A DNA stretch of 64,000 bases. Source: Methanobacteriota archaeon (GTDB taxonomy: Archaea; Halobacteriota; Methanosarcinia; Methanosarcinales; Methanosarcinaceae). The stretch covers positions 1-64,000 of the forward strand of contig JAEWQJ010000038.1 of NCBI GenBank assembly GCA_023399215.1, in the 5' to 3' direction. Every line of letters starts with the position of its first letter. The first letter of the stretch is position 1. The notes below the pieces were generated by a model, which was given only the letters and a program-made list of their open reading frames with translations, made no database searches and was not told where the DNA came from. Both the position numbers and the translations under genes were made by a program. Positions 1 through 8,352 of this stretch are shown here, in pieces.

Positions 1-142
1 CGGGAGGACGGTGCCCTTTTCGCTGCCCGAGTCCCGTCTCGGGAGGACGGAGCCCTTTTCGCTGCCCGAGTACCGTCTCGGGAGGACGGAGCCCTTTTCG
101 CTGCCCGAGTCCCGTCTCGGGAGGACGGTGCCCTTTTCGCTT
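1..142. repeat. 39-bp tandem repeat array, cut by the window edge
   Basis: Three full 39-bp units begin at 1, 40 and 79 and a partial fourth at 118. Units differ at one or two positions (gtgccc/gagccc, gtcccgt/gtaccgt). The array is GC-rich compared with the AT-rich DNA after it. Because 39 is a multiple of three, a frame runs through it as a 13-residue repeat, but I see no sign that it is translated. There are no unique spacers, so it is not a CRISPR array. It probably continues to the left of the window. Confidence 0.9.
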
Positions 143-479
143 CGCTCAAGAGGGCTGAGAAATATTGTAAATAAGTTTCACGTAAATAAGTTTCACTCAA
201 GTGTGATAACTTATAAGGCTACGGCTTTTTCGCCCATGCCTTTTTTTTGGAAGCATGAGAATTTCTTTGCTTCCAGGAGATTTTCTTTTCTTCCAATTTA
301 GAGGGGATCCCATTCTATCTTACCTTTTAATTTGTTTTTAATCTAAGTTGTTCTTTTTATCCTTGAGTCATTATCAGTATTTTCGGATTCCTTGCAAGTT
401 CAGATCTGGTATAAAAAATAGTTTTTGAGTTAACCAAAACAATAGTTTTTAGTAGGTTTCTGCACTAGATTACTGTGTT
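143..479. other. Intergenic DNA upstream of the GH57 operon
   Basis: AT-rich DNA with no convincing gene. It holds a perfect 15-bp tandem duplication (gtaaataagtttcac) at 167-181 and 182-196. The operon promoter should lie in its right part, but I cannot single out a TATA box, and no clear ribosome site precedes the first gene. Confidence 0.6.
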
Positions 480-1616
480 ATGAAAGCTGTATGCATCTGT
501 ATGGGAGTGCATCTGCCTTACAGTCCTAAGTGGTACTGGCCTGTAGAGGGATTTTTTGGGGTGCCTGAAATGGACCGGTATTTTGACCGGAATAGTATTT
601 TTTCAAAATTTTTAAAAACAAGCCGACAGTTTTTACGTCTTAATGATCTGATTATGGAGTCCATAGAAAGAGGGGGAAAATATTCCTTTGATCTATCCGG
701 ACCATTCCTTGGACAGTGTCGATGGGACCCCGAACTTCTCGAATCATTCCGCGAATTTGGAGAAAATGGGAATGTGGAATTTACAGGGAGCTGCAGTTAT
801 CACTCCCTGAGTTCGCTATATCCCGATCTTTCCTGGTTTAAGGAAGAAGTGCTCATGTACAGGGAACTTCTTCGGGAATTACTGGATATCACCCCTGAAA
901 CCTTCGTAAACACAGAGCTTCTGTACACCGAAAGAGTAGAGAAGATTCTTACCGACCTGGGTTTTAACTGTCTTATCGCAGAAGGGTCCAAGAACCTTAT
1001 GAACGGATATGAACCTGTACATGTCTTTGAGAACCATCTTCCGACTTTGTTGAGGCATATAAACCTGAGCGAAGACCTTGAACTGCGTTTTTCGGAAAAA
1101 AACTGGCAAGGCTATCCTCTTATTCCGGAAAAGTTTGCAGACTGGATTGCCAGCATGGAAGGTGACATCCTGACTCTTTATTTTAATTATACAAGCCTCT
1201 GCTTTCACTACCGAAATAAAAGTATGATAGACGATTTTATCAGGATGCTTCCAGAAGCCTTAAAGTCCAGAGGCATTGACATGCTCACACCTTCCGAAGC
1301 TGTCAGGAGATTTGAACCCTTAAAACTTCCTACCCTGGGAACCGAACAGACAATCCGATATGGGATGCATAACGCATTAGGTAACCATGCTCAGCAGCTT
1401 TACCTGCGAGAACTGGTAAGAATTGAAGAAGAACTCTCAGGGCTTAAAGAAAATAAAAACTATCGAGAACTTAAACATATATTCGGTTATCTTCAGCAGA
1501 GTGAAATCTTTTTTTCTATGAATTCTGTGAATATCAGGGAAGGGTATGAAAGAGCTGTCAATTACTTTTCCATCCTGTCCGATTTCAGGAGAGCTGTGCT
1601 GGAGGAGGGAGCATGA
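480..1616 (+). CDS. GH57-family protein, probable catalytically impaired paralogue
   Basis: A 378-residue glycoside hydrolase family 57 protein, first gene of a four-gene polysaccharide operon. It aligns along its length with the next gene (shared YHSLSSL near 107 and NTELLY at 144-149, containing the presumed nucleophile Glu146). Two GH57 signatures are altered. The HQP motif near the N-terminus reads HLP here. The segment that carries the catalytic Asp in the neighbour (MDYETFGEH) reads FNYTSLCFH, with Asn at 236 and Thr at 238. Both catalytic carboxylates are therefore probably not present. I infer a substrate-binding or regulatory partner, not an active amylase, though altered specificity is possible. 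Its stop overlaps the next start (ATGA). No ribosome site is evident before the ATG, so it may be leaderless. Confidence 0.85.
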   Translation: MKAVCICMGVHLPYSPKWYWPVEGFFGVPEMDRYFDRNSIFSKFLKTSRQFLRLNDLIMESIERGGKYSFDLSGPFLGQCRWDPELLESFREFGENGNVEFTGSCSYHSLSSLYPDLSWFKEEVLMYRELLRELLDITPETFVNTELLYTERVEKILTDLGFNCLIAEGSKNLMNGYEPVHVFENHLPTLLRHINLSEDLELRFSEKNWQGYPLIPEKFADWIASMEGDILTLYFNYTSLCFHYRNKSMIDDFIRMLPEALKSRGIDMLTPSEAVRRFEPLKLPTLGTEQTIRYGMHNALGNHAQQLYLRELVRIEEELSGLKENKNYRELKHIFGYLQQSEIFFSMNSVNIREGYERAVNYFSILSDFRRAVLEEGA

Positions 1617-2809
1617 CATCGGTTTGCATGTATTTCCAGGCACATCAGCCTTTCAGACTGCGCAGATTCTGGCCTGATGACAGATCAGGTTTTTTCCGCT
1701 ATTTTGACGAGAGAAGCAACAGGGAGATCTTTGAAAGAGTAGCTCGGAAATGCTACATTCCTGCAAACAGGCTCTTACTGGACGCTCTTGACGAACATAA
1801 AGGAGAATTTAAGTTTTCTCTTTCAGTTACCGGGACCTTGCTCGAACAATGCGAACTCTGGGGAAAAGATGCCCTCGAAGGCTTCCGGCAGATGGCGGAA
1901 ACCGGGGCAGTGGAATTCCTGGACGAAACCTTTTATCATTCCCTTTCAAGTCTTTTTGAAGACAAAACCGAATTTATTGAGGAGATAAAAGAACATAGAG
2001 AACTTATGTTTGACCTTCTGGGAGTTAAACCTCAGGTATTCCGAAATACCGAACTGCTTTACAATAACACTATAGCAAAGATTGTTTCGGATCTTGGGTA
2101 CAGAGCGATCCTTACCGAAGGAGCGGATCATATGCTTGAGGGAAGGTCACCCAATGTACTTTACAGGGCAAAAGGTTCAGGACTTCCTATTCTCTTCAGG
2201 AATTACAGGTTGAGTGACGATATAGGATACAGGTTTTCTGCAAGGTGGTGGGAAGGATATCCCATGACCGCAGATAAATGGGCCTCATGGGCTTCAGGGA
2301 ATAATGAAGATTGTATTAATATCTTTATGGACTATGAGACTTTTGGAGAGCATCAGTGGGAAGAAACCGGAATATTTTCCTTCCTGAAAGAACTTCCCGG
2401 GGAAGTGCTCAAGACTCCCCTGGATTTCAGCACACCTCTTGAGCTTGTCGAAAAATATTCACCTGTAGCTGAGATCGATGTTGGAGACTTTTCCACAATT
2501 TCCTGGGCTGATATGGAACGCGATACAAGTGCATGGCTTGGTAACGACATGCAAAGGCGCTGCTTTGAAGAAATAAAGCTACTTGAACCCTTTGTGAGGA
2601 AGACGGAGGACCCTGAAATCCTGCGTATATGGAAGCATCTACTGACTTCGGACCATTATTACTATATGTGTACCAAATGGCTTGGAGATGGGGATGTACA
2701 TTCATATTTCAGTGTTCACTCCACGCCTTTCGATGCAGCGGTTAATTTCATGGCTGTACTTATGGATTTCAAAGCACAGGTATTCAGAAAACTTCGCACA
2801 ATAGCTTAA
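1613..2809 (+). CDS. GH57 alpha-amylase / 4-alpha-glucanotransferase-like
   Basis: A 398-residue GH57 retaining glycosidase expected to act on alpha-1,4-glucans such as glycogen. Conserved regions are present in order: HQPFR at 11-15, the GAVEF stretch at 98-102, NTELLY at 145-150 with presumed nucleophile Glu147, and MDYETFGEH with presumed acid/base Asp240. It is shorter than well-studied GH57 amylases, so it has the (beta/alpha)7 core with little C-terminal extension. It starts inside the stop codon of the preceding paralogue, with ggaggag a few bases upstream, indicating translational coupling. No signal peptide is seen, so it is probably cytoplasmic and involved in reserve glycogen turnover. 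Whether it hydrolyses, transfers or branches cannot be told from the motifs. Confidence 0.9.
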   Translation: MTSVCMYFQAHQPFRLRRFWPDDRSGFFRYFDERSNREIFERVARKCYIPANRLLLDALDEHKGEFKFSLSVTGTLLEQCELWGKDALEGFRQMAETGAVEFLDETFYHSLSSLFEDKTEFIEEIKEHRELMFDLLGVKPQVFRNTELLYNNTIAKIVSDLGYRAILTEGADHMLEGRSPNVLYRAKGSGLPILFRNYRLSDDIGYRFSARWWEGYPMTADKWASWASGNNEDCINIFMDYETFGEHQWEETGIFSFLKELPGEVLKTPLDFSTPLELVEKYSPVAEIDVGDFSTISWADMERDTSAWLGNDMQRRCFEEIKLLEPFVRKTEDPEILRIWKHLLTSDHYYYMCTKWLGDGDVHSYFSVHSTPFDAAVNFMAVLMDFKAQVFRKLRTIA

Positions 2810-2846
2810 CTAAAGAACACATAATAACTCATGGGAGTCAGGTCAC

Positions 2847-3656
2847 ATGGTAAGAGACTTATTCATGTTTGCAGGTTTCAATGAAAACTCGCAGATTGTA
2901 TGGTTTAAGATAATCTACTCGAAAGAACCCGGATCTCTGTCTTTAATAACTGACTTTCTCGAAAAAGAGAATGCGTTCATTATGTTTGGTCATCTGGATA
3001 ATATTACACAGAAAACCGGAGAATATTCAGTGTTTACCGAACTTGACAAAGATATTGATCCAGAGGAGTTCGCCCAAAAAATAAAGGAACTCGAAGTTGT
3101 AAATGAGGTAGAATATGGGATTTCAGAATATGGGATGGTTTATTCCGTGGACTTCCCTCTAAATGTTATAGGAGTCAGGGGAGTTATGGCAAGGGCACTT
3201 ACAATTGTTGATATTATTAAAACTCTCAACCAGAGTGCACCGCATGCAGAAGGACTTCTTACTCTTTCAGGACTTAAGGGTGGGACTCACGCAGCAAAGT
3301 ATTTCAAGAGTATTCTGGACCTTAATGACAGTAATTTTGCAAGTGTGCTTGCAGAACTCTATAGAGGTGTGGGCTGGGGAATCCTGGAAATCGAATGTGA
3401 TCCCAAGACTTATGAAGGAAAAATCATTGTGAAAGACTCGTTTATAGCTGATGTTTACGGAGGGTCGGAACAGCCAGTTTGTGCCTTTATGAGCGGTTAT
3501 TTTGCAGGTTACCTGACCGAATACTTCGGGAAAAATATAAGTGTAAGGGAGGTAAGCTGTAAAGCTACAGGAAAGGAAGTCTGCGAACACATAATCTCGC
3601 CGGCGCCGTCGGGAGGTACAAGTCAGGAATACCAGATGAGAGGGGTGGCGCGGTGA
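2847..3656 (+). CDS. V4R-domain protein with ACT-like N-terminus
   Basis: 269 residues. The N-terminal ~95 residues look like a small ACT-type regulatory fold (hydrophobic strands, SKEPGSLSLITDFL). The C-terminal ~150 residues match the V4R (4-vinyl reductase) ligand-binding domain, with its typical late Cys motif CKATGKEVCEH and a preceding GYFAGYLTEYFG helix. V4R domains bind small hydrophobic ligands or metals in sensors. There is no DNA-binding domain. It sits between GH57 and GH15 enzymes and its stop overlaps the GH15 start (GTGA), so it is co-expressed with them. An allosteric sensor of glycogen metabolism is my inference. Confidence 0.75.
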   Translation: MVRDLFMFAGFNENSQIVWFKIIYSKEPGSLSLITDFLEKENAFIMFGHLDNITQKTGEYSVFTELDKDIDPEEFAQKIKELEVVNEVEYGISEYGMVYSVDFPLNVIGVRGVMARALTIVDIIKTLNQSAPHAEGLLTLSGLKGGTHAAKYFKSILDLNDSNFASVLAELYRGVGWGILEIECDPKTYEGKIIVKDSFIADVYGGSEQPVCAFMSGYFAGYLTEYFGKNISVREVSCKATGKEVCEHIISPAPSGGTSQEYQMRGVAR

Positions 3657-5674
3657 TAAAGCAACCCAATGTTATTCTCGGAAATGACGATCTGCTTGTA
3701 ACAATGGGAAAAAAAGGGGAAATCATAGGTTTTTTTTATCCCCGTCGAGATCATGCTCAGCATGTCGAAGAATCCGTAGCCTGTATTCATACAGGAGAAA
3801 GGCTTCTCTGGACCAATGACAACGAATGGCACGGCATCCAGAACTATATAGAGGACACAAATATTGTGTCAACAAAACTTTATCATGATTCGGGAATCCG
3901 AATTTCCATTCTTGACCTTGTGCACCCTGATGTGCCTGTCCTTATTCGTAGGTTTAAGATCCAGTCCCAGAAAAAGCTTTCAGGAAAATTCTTTTATTAC
4001 TCGAATTTTAACGTAGGGGAAACCTCCAAGAAAAACTCCGGGTTTTGTGATACCGATACTCATTTGCTCGTACAGTACTGGCAAAACTATCATATAGGGA
4101 TATACTCCCAGCCAGAGTTTAATGAGTGGCAAATCGGAAAGGCAATGGATACTATATGGTGGACGAATTCCAAATATGATATGGAAGACGGAAAACTTCA
4201 GGGGAATAAAGAAGACATAGGAAACATTAATAACGCAGCTGGCTGGGATCTTGAACTGGAGGCTGACGGAGCAAATGAGTTTGTGATCCTTATAGGCGCT
4301 GCGTCTTCCCGACGCATCCTGTATAAGAGAATGCAGGAGCTCTCAAAACTGCCTCTTGAATATATTTTTGAAAAGACGAGGGAACACTGGGTTATGTGGC
4401 TTTCCAGAAAGCAGGTAATCAAAATTCAAGGGCTCGAAGAATACGAGAACCTGCGTCAGGATCTGTTCAATGCCTATAACCGAGCTCTTTTGATGCTTTA
4501 CCTCCTTAATGACCGCGAATATGGGTCTTTTGTAGCTGCTCCAGAGTTTGACTCAAACTTCGAGAAATGTGGAGGATATGGATTCTGCTGGAACAGAGAT
4601 GCTGCAGAAATCGTGCTCGCACTAAAGCACTCAGGCTATCCAGACTACTGTGACATGTTTTTCAAATGGTGCATCCAGACTCAGCTCTCTGATGGTTCCT
4701 GGTTTCAACGCTACTGGCTAAATGGGGATATAGCTCCTTCCTGGGGCAACTTTGACTACTCAACTCAGATTGACGAAACCGGGTCCACGCTCTATGCTAT
4801 GGATGTTTATTACAGGATTCTCGAAGGCCTGAAAAAAGCTGAGTTTCTTGAAGAGGTCTGGGTCTCGGTACTCAGGGCTGCCGAATACCTGATGAAGCGG
4901 ACCAAGTCAGGAATTCATGAAAGCTGTATGGATCTCTGGGAGACTTACTACGGAATTTTTACATATACAAATGCTTCAATTTATGCCGGGCTCATGGGTG
5001 CTTCCCATCTAGCTGAAGAAAATGGAGAAGCTGGCATGGCAAGGCGCTGGAAAAAGAGGGCGGAGTTCGTCAAACAGGCTACGATTGACCGTTTCTGGCT
5101 TCAGGAAGGCTACTTCGCAAAAGGAGTAATTAATGAGAAGCTGGACAAAACTATTGATGCAAGTATTCTCGGCACCTATGTTCCTTTTGGAATGCTCTCT
5201 GCAAAAGACCCCCTGGAAAAGGATATGATCCAGTTCATGATAGAGAACATTCAGAAAAAACTCTCAGTACCCATAAATCTCGGTTACGGCATCAAAAGAT
5301 ATGAAAATGACAGTTACATAAACGGAAACCCGTGGGTAGTAACCACGCTCTGGCTTTCGGAAGCAATGTTTACCTTTGCCCTTGAACTTTCCTATGAAAA
5401 AGAAAGTTCTGCTCCCACGCATGAGAACTCATATGAAAAAGAAGAAAAACCTGAAGAAAAAGTGAAAAGACTGACCAGTGAAGGAATTAAATACCTCAAG
5501 TGGGCTCTTGCCGGAGCAACCAGTACAGGACTTCTCCCGGAGCAGGTGGATAAGTCTACAGGCAACCCTGCCTGGGCAATCCCTCTTGGATGGAGTGGAT
5601 CTCTGATACTTAATAATATTCTGCTCCTGGACAAAATCTGCAGGAGAAAAACCGGAAATCAACAAGAAAGTTAA
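3653..5674 (+). CDS. GH15 glucoamylase-like glycoside hydrolase
   Basis: 673 residues, GTG start overlapping the previous stop. The layout is that of prokaryotic GH15 enzymes: an N-terminal beta-sandwich (~1-240), then an (alpha/alpha)6 barrel. Visible GH15 blocks are CWNRDAAEIVLAL, the DLWE block near 425 carrying the presumed general acid Glu, ASIYAGLMGASHLAEE, NPWVVTTLWL, and TGLLPEQV near 625, whose Glu is the presumed general base. The expected reaction is release of glucose from non-reducing ends of alpha-glucans, with inversion. No signal peptide is present, so an intracellular role in glycogen use with the GH57 partners is likely. A Glu/Lys-rich stretch (~580-605) replaces part of the usual linker. 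Confidence 0.9.
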   Translation: MIKQPNVILGNDDLLVTMGKKGEIIGFFYPRRDHAQHVEESVACIHTGERLLWTNDNEWHGIQNYIEDTNIVSTKLYHDSGIRISILDLVHPDVPVLIRRFKIQSQKKLSGKFFYYSNFNVGETSKKNSGFCDTDTHLLVQYWQNYHIGIYSQPEFNEWQIGKAMDTIWWTNSKYDMEDGKLQGNKEDIGNINNAAGWDLELEADGANEFVILIGAASSRRILYKRMQELSKLPLEYIFEKTREHWVMWLSRKQVIKIQGLEEYENLRQDLFNAYNRALLMLYLLNDREYGSFVAAPEFDSNFEKCGGYGFCWNRDAAEIVLALKHSGYPDYCDMFFKWCIQTQLSDGSWFQRYWLNGDIAPSWGNFDYSTQIDETGSTLYAMDVYYRILEGLKKAEFLEEVWVSVLRAAEYLMKRTKSGIHESCMDLWETYYGIFTYTNASIYAGLMGASHLAEENGEAGMARRWKKRAEFVKQATIDRFWLQEGYFAKGVINEKLDKTIDASILGTYVPFGMLSAKDPLEKDMIQFMIENIQKKLSVPINLGYGIKRYENDSYINGNPWVVTTLWLSEAMFTFALELSYEKESSAPTHENSYEKEEKPEEKVKRLTSEGIKYLKWALAGATSTGLLPEQVDKSTGNPAWAIPLGWSGSLILNNILLLDKICRRKTGNQQES

Positions 5675-5996
5675 AGAGTAGCGAAAGACAGAGGACCTGA
5701 GAAACAGAAGAGAAAAATTGAAAGGTATGAAAAAGAGCAACAACGCAGGAGGGTGTTGAAAACCCTAAGCCATTAGTTGGAATACTCATGGACCTCTGAG
5801 ACGAACATAGTAAAAACACTTAACTATTTTTTAACACTGGTCTTACCATGCAGACCTATTCTAACCGGCTTTTGTTCAGTTATGAAACTCGTCAATATCC
5901 AAAACTGGTTAACCAAGAAAACTTTATAAAAAATCCCCCACTACGATTTAGCCTTGCACTCTATTTAGCCTTGATATTCTTTATTACTTTAGCTTA
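5675..5996. other. Intergenic region between convergent genes
   Basis: AT-rich space between the GH15 gene and the oppositely oriented surface-protein gene. It contains a short imperfect duplication (tagccttg) near 5950-5972. I see no gene and no clear hairpin. Confidence 0.5.
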
Positions 5997-7742
5997 TTAG
6001 GAGACCACAATATACCCGGTTTTCGTTACTGTAGAACTCCCTACTGCATTTGTTGCTGTAAGTTTAACAGTATATTTTCCTGTTTTGGAATACTTATGCG
6101 TTGAATTCTGAAGGAATGACTTTGATCCATCTCCAAAATCCCATTTCCATTTCGTTGGTGTGCCTGTGCTTGTATCAGTGAATTTAACGTTTAATGGATA
6201 TTTTCCTGATGTTGGAGATGCAGAGAATGCAGCAACTGGTTTTGCTGTCACGGTTATATAATTTGATTTTGTCACTGTGTTGATGCCTGCCGAATTGGTT
6301 ACTTTAAGGGTTACTGTGTATTTTCCTGCTTTGGAATACTTATGCGTTGGATTCTGTTTGGTTGAAATTTGTCCGTCTCCAAAGCTCCATTTCCATTTGG
6401 TCGGTGTCCCTGTGCTTGTGTCAGTAAACTGCACTTTCATCGGGTTTTTTCCTGAGGTTGGAGATGCAGAAAATGCAGCAACTGGTTTTGCTGTCACGGT
6501 TATATAATTTGATTTTGTTACTGTGTTACTACCTGCTGCATTATTCACTGTTAAACTAACAGTATATACTCCTGCTTTTGAATACTTGTGAGTTGGATTC
6601 TGCTTGGTCGAAGTTGTTCCGTCTCCAAAGGTCCATTTCCACTTAGTTGGTGTTCCTGTACTTGTGTCAGTAAATTTAACGTTTAATGGAGCTTTTCCCT
6701 CGGTGAGTCCCGCAGAAAAATTTGCGAAAGGAGCCAGTGAGAGAGAACCTATAAACTGCCCGAAAGCAATTGGATAGCGTCCTACAGGCACAGTAGTTGT
6801 AACAGTATTGGTTGCTGTGTCAATTACAGAAACAGTACCTTGGTCATCGTTGTTCACCGCGTATACCTTTTTTCCATCCGGTGTGACTGCAATTCCGTAA
6901 GGATAATTACCTACCTTCACCGTGGATGTAACCTTATTTGTTGCCGTGTCAATTACAGAGACAATACCATCCCAATAATTCGCCACATATACCTTTTTTC
7001 CATTCGGACTAACAGCAACTCCTTCAGACCATCCTTCTACAGACACCGTGGCTGTAACCTTATTTGTTGCTGTGTCAATTACAGAAACAGTACCGTCGTA
7101 ACCATTCACCACATATACTTTTGTTCCATCTGGTGTGACTGCAATTCCCCTAGGACTGTTTCCTACAGATACTCTGTCTGTAACAGTATTTGTGGCTGTG
7201 TCAATTACAGAAACGTCGTTGAGGGTCGCCACATATACCTTTTTTCCATTCGGGCTGACTGCAACTCCATAAGACCCGCACCCGACAAACACGGTGGCTT
7301 TTATAGTGTTTGTTGCTGTGTCAATTACAGAGACAGTTTTATCGTTATATTCCGCCACATACACCTTTGTTCCTGTCGGGTTGACAGCAATGCCAGAAGG
7401 AAATTCCCCTACTGTCACAGTGGATGTAACCTTATTTGTTGCCGTGTCAATTACAGAGACAGTGCTGCTGGCGGCGTTCGTCACGTATACCTTTGTTCCT
7501 GTCGGGTTAACTGCAACTCCCTCAGGGTATCTTCCGACAGGCACCGTGGCTGTAACCTTGTTTGTTGCTGTGTCAATTACAGAGACAGTATTGCTGTTGG
7601 AGTTCGTAATATATGCATATGGAGCCGCTGGCGCAGCACTTTCCGAAGTAGCTGCCGATGCCGCAGATGAAACGAAAATTAAAAATAAAATCAGAACGAC
7701 TGATGCCAAGGCTATCGAATGTATTTTGTTATCGGTTGTCAT
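5997..7742 (-). CDS. Secreted surface protein: YVTN beta-propeller plus three PKD domains
   Basis: 581 residues. Residues 1-30 form a signal peptide (basic start, long hydrophobic core, then SSAASA). Residues ~40-330 contain seven YVTN-type repeats, each ending VSVIDTATN, enough for one seven-bladed propeller. Residues ~335-581 hold three PKD domains with FTDTSTGTPTKWKW and FGDG motifs. PKD and YVTN modules are typical of Methanosarcina cell-surface proteins and mediate protein or polysaccharide contacts. No C-terminal membrane helix is seen, so it may be released or held non-covalently. A strong ribosome site (gaggag) lies about 9 bases before the ATG. Blades and PKD units are nearly identical at DNA level, implying recent amplification or gene conversion. 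Confidence 0.93.
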   Translation of the reverse strand: MTTDNKIHSIALASVVLILFLIFVSSAASAATSESAAPAAPYAYITNSNSNTVSVIDTATNKVTATVPVGRYPEGVAVNPTGTKVYVTNAASSTVSVIDTATNKVTSTVTVGEFPSGIAVNPTGTKVYVAEYNDKTVSVIDTATNTIKATVFVGCGSYGVAVSPNGKKVYVATLNDVSVIDTATNTVTDRVSVGNSPRGIAVTPDGTKVYVVNGYDGTVSVIDTATNKVTATVSVEGWSEGVAVSPNGKKVYVANYWDGIVSVIDTATNKVTSTVKVGNYPYGIAVTPDGKKVYAVNNDDQGTVSVIDTATNTVTTTVPVGRYPIAFGQFIGSLSLAPFANFSAGLTEGKAPLNVKFTDTSTGTPTKWKWTFGDGTTSTKQNPTHKYSKAGVYTVSLTVNNAAGSNTVTKSNYITVTAKPVAAFSASPTSGKNPMKVQFTDTSTGTPTKWKWSFGDGQISTKQNPTHKYSKAGKYTVTLKVTNSAGINTVTKSNYITVTAKPVAAFSASPTSGKYPLNVKFTDTSTGTPTKWKWDFGDGSKSFLQNSTHKYSKTGKYTVKLTATNAVGSSTVTKTGYIVVS

Positions 7743-8352
7743 TATCCTACTCCTCGGTCTTTCGTTTATTTTCCATACAAAAAAATGTTAATACTATGAA
7801 AAATATGTAAATTTTTAAACTTTCTCTTTTTATTCATATTTCTATAAAAATCCTCAAATTAGAGAAAATATGTCTACAGAAGGATCTAATTGAAGCTGAT
7901 TAGCGTGAAATAAAAGGATTTCAGCACAAAAACGTAAAACAAGACATTAAAATCCAGAAAGCAGTTTGAGAAGAGTTAAGAAATTAGATAGTGAGATCCA
8001 GTTATTGAAAATCGTGAGTATGAGGAAGGCTATCAAATATTTTAAAACAAGTAGCTCATCCCAAAACTCAAAATTACTTTTAGTAGTCACACACTATGAA
8101 TAATCAATCGATTTTCTGATAACGAAAATAGTTCTGAAACTTTATTGATTTAAGAGCAAAGTTGTTTTTGGAATAAACTAATTCATTATATAAAAAATTA
8201 GGAAAGAAAACAGACGCTAACAGTACGCAAAGCACTGAAAAATTGCGCCTTTAAGTTCTTTCTTCCACGCTTCTCCGCGTTGACAGTGGTTTTGGGATCT
8301 ATTTTGGTATTCCCAGAACTTCTGCCTAAATATAGACTTCTTTAGTTTAAGT
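7743..8352. other. Long AT-rich intergenic region
   Basis: Contains the promoter area of the surface-protein gene (minus strand; A/T-rich TATA-like tracts around 7800-7830) and the 3' end of serS. No ORF with coding character or ribosome site was found on either strand. The open frame at 8217-8456 merely overlaps the end of serS. Confidence 0.5.

Noticed and set aside
1..142. Possible CRISPR array (this and the 17-, 26- and 56-bp arrays)
   Set aside because: Units are directly adjacent with no unique spacers, and no cas operon is nearby; the Cas4-like gene is solitary.
11..301. 96-codon frame through the 39-bp repeats
   Set aside because: The frame exists because the unit is a multiple of three; there is no ribosome site and the tail past the repeats is low-complexity.
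6840..7670. Long plus-strand frames opposite the YVTN gene
   Set aside because: Mirror of the repetitive beta-propeller coding sequence; Cys/Tyr/Arg-rich product without a ribosome site.
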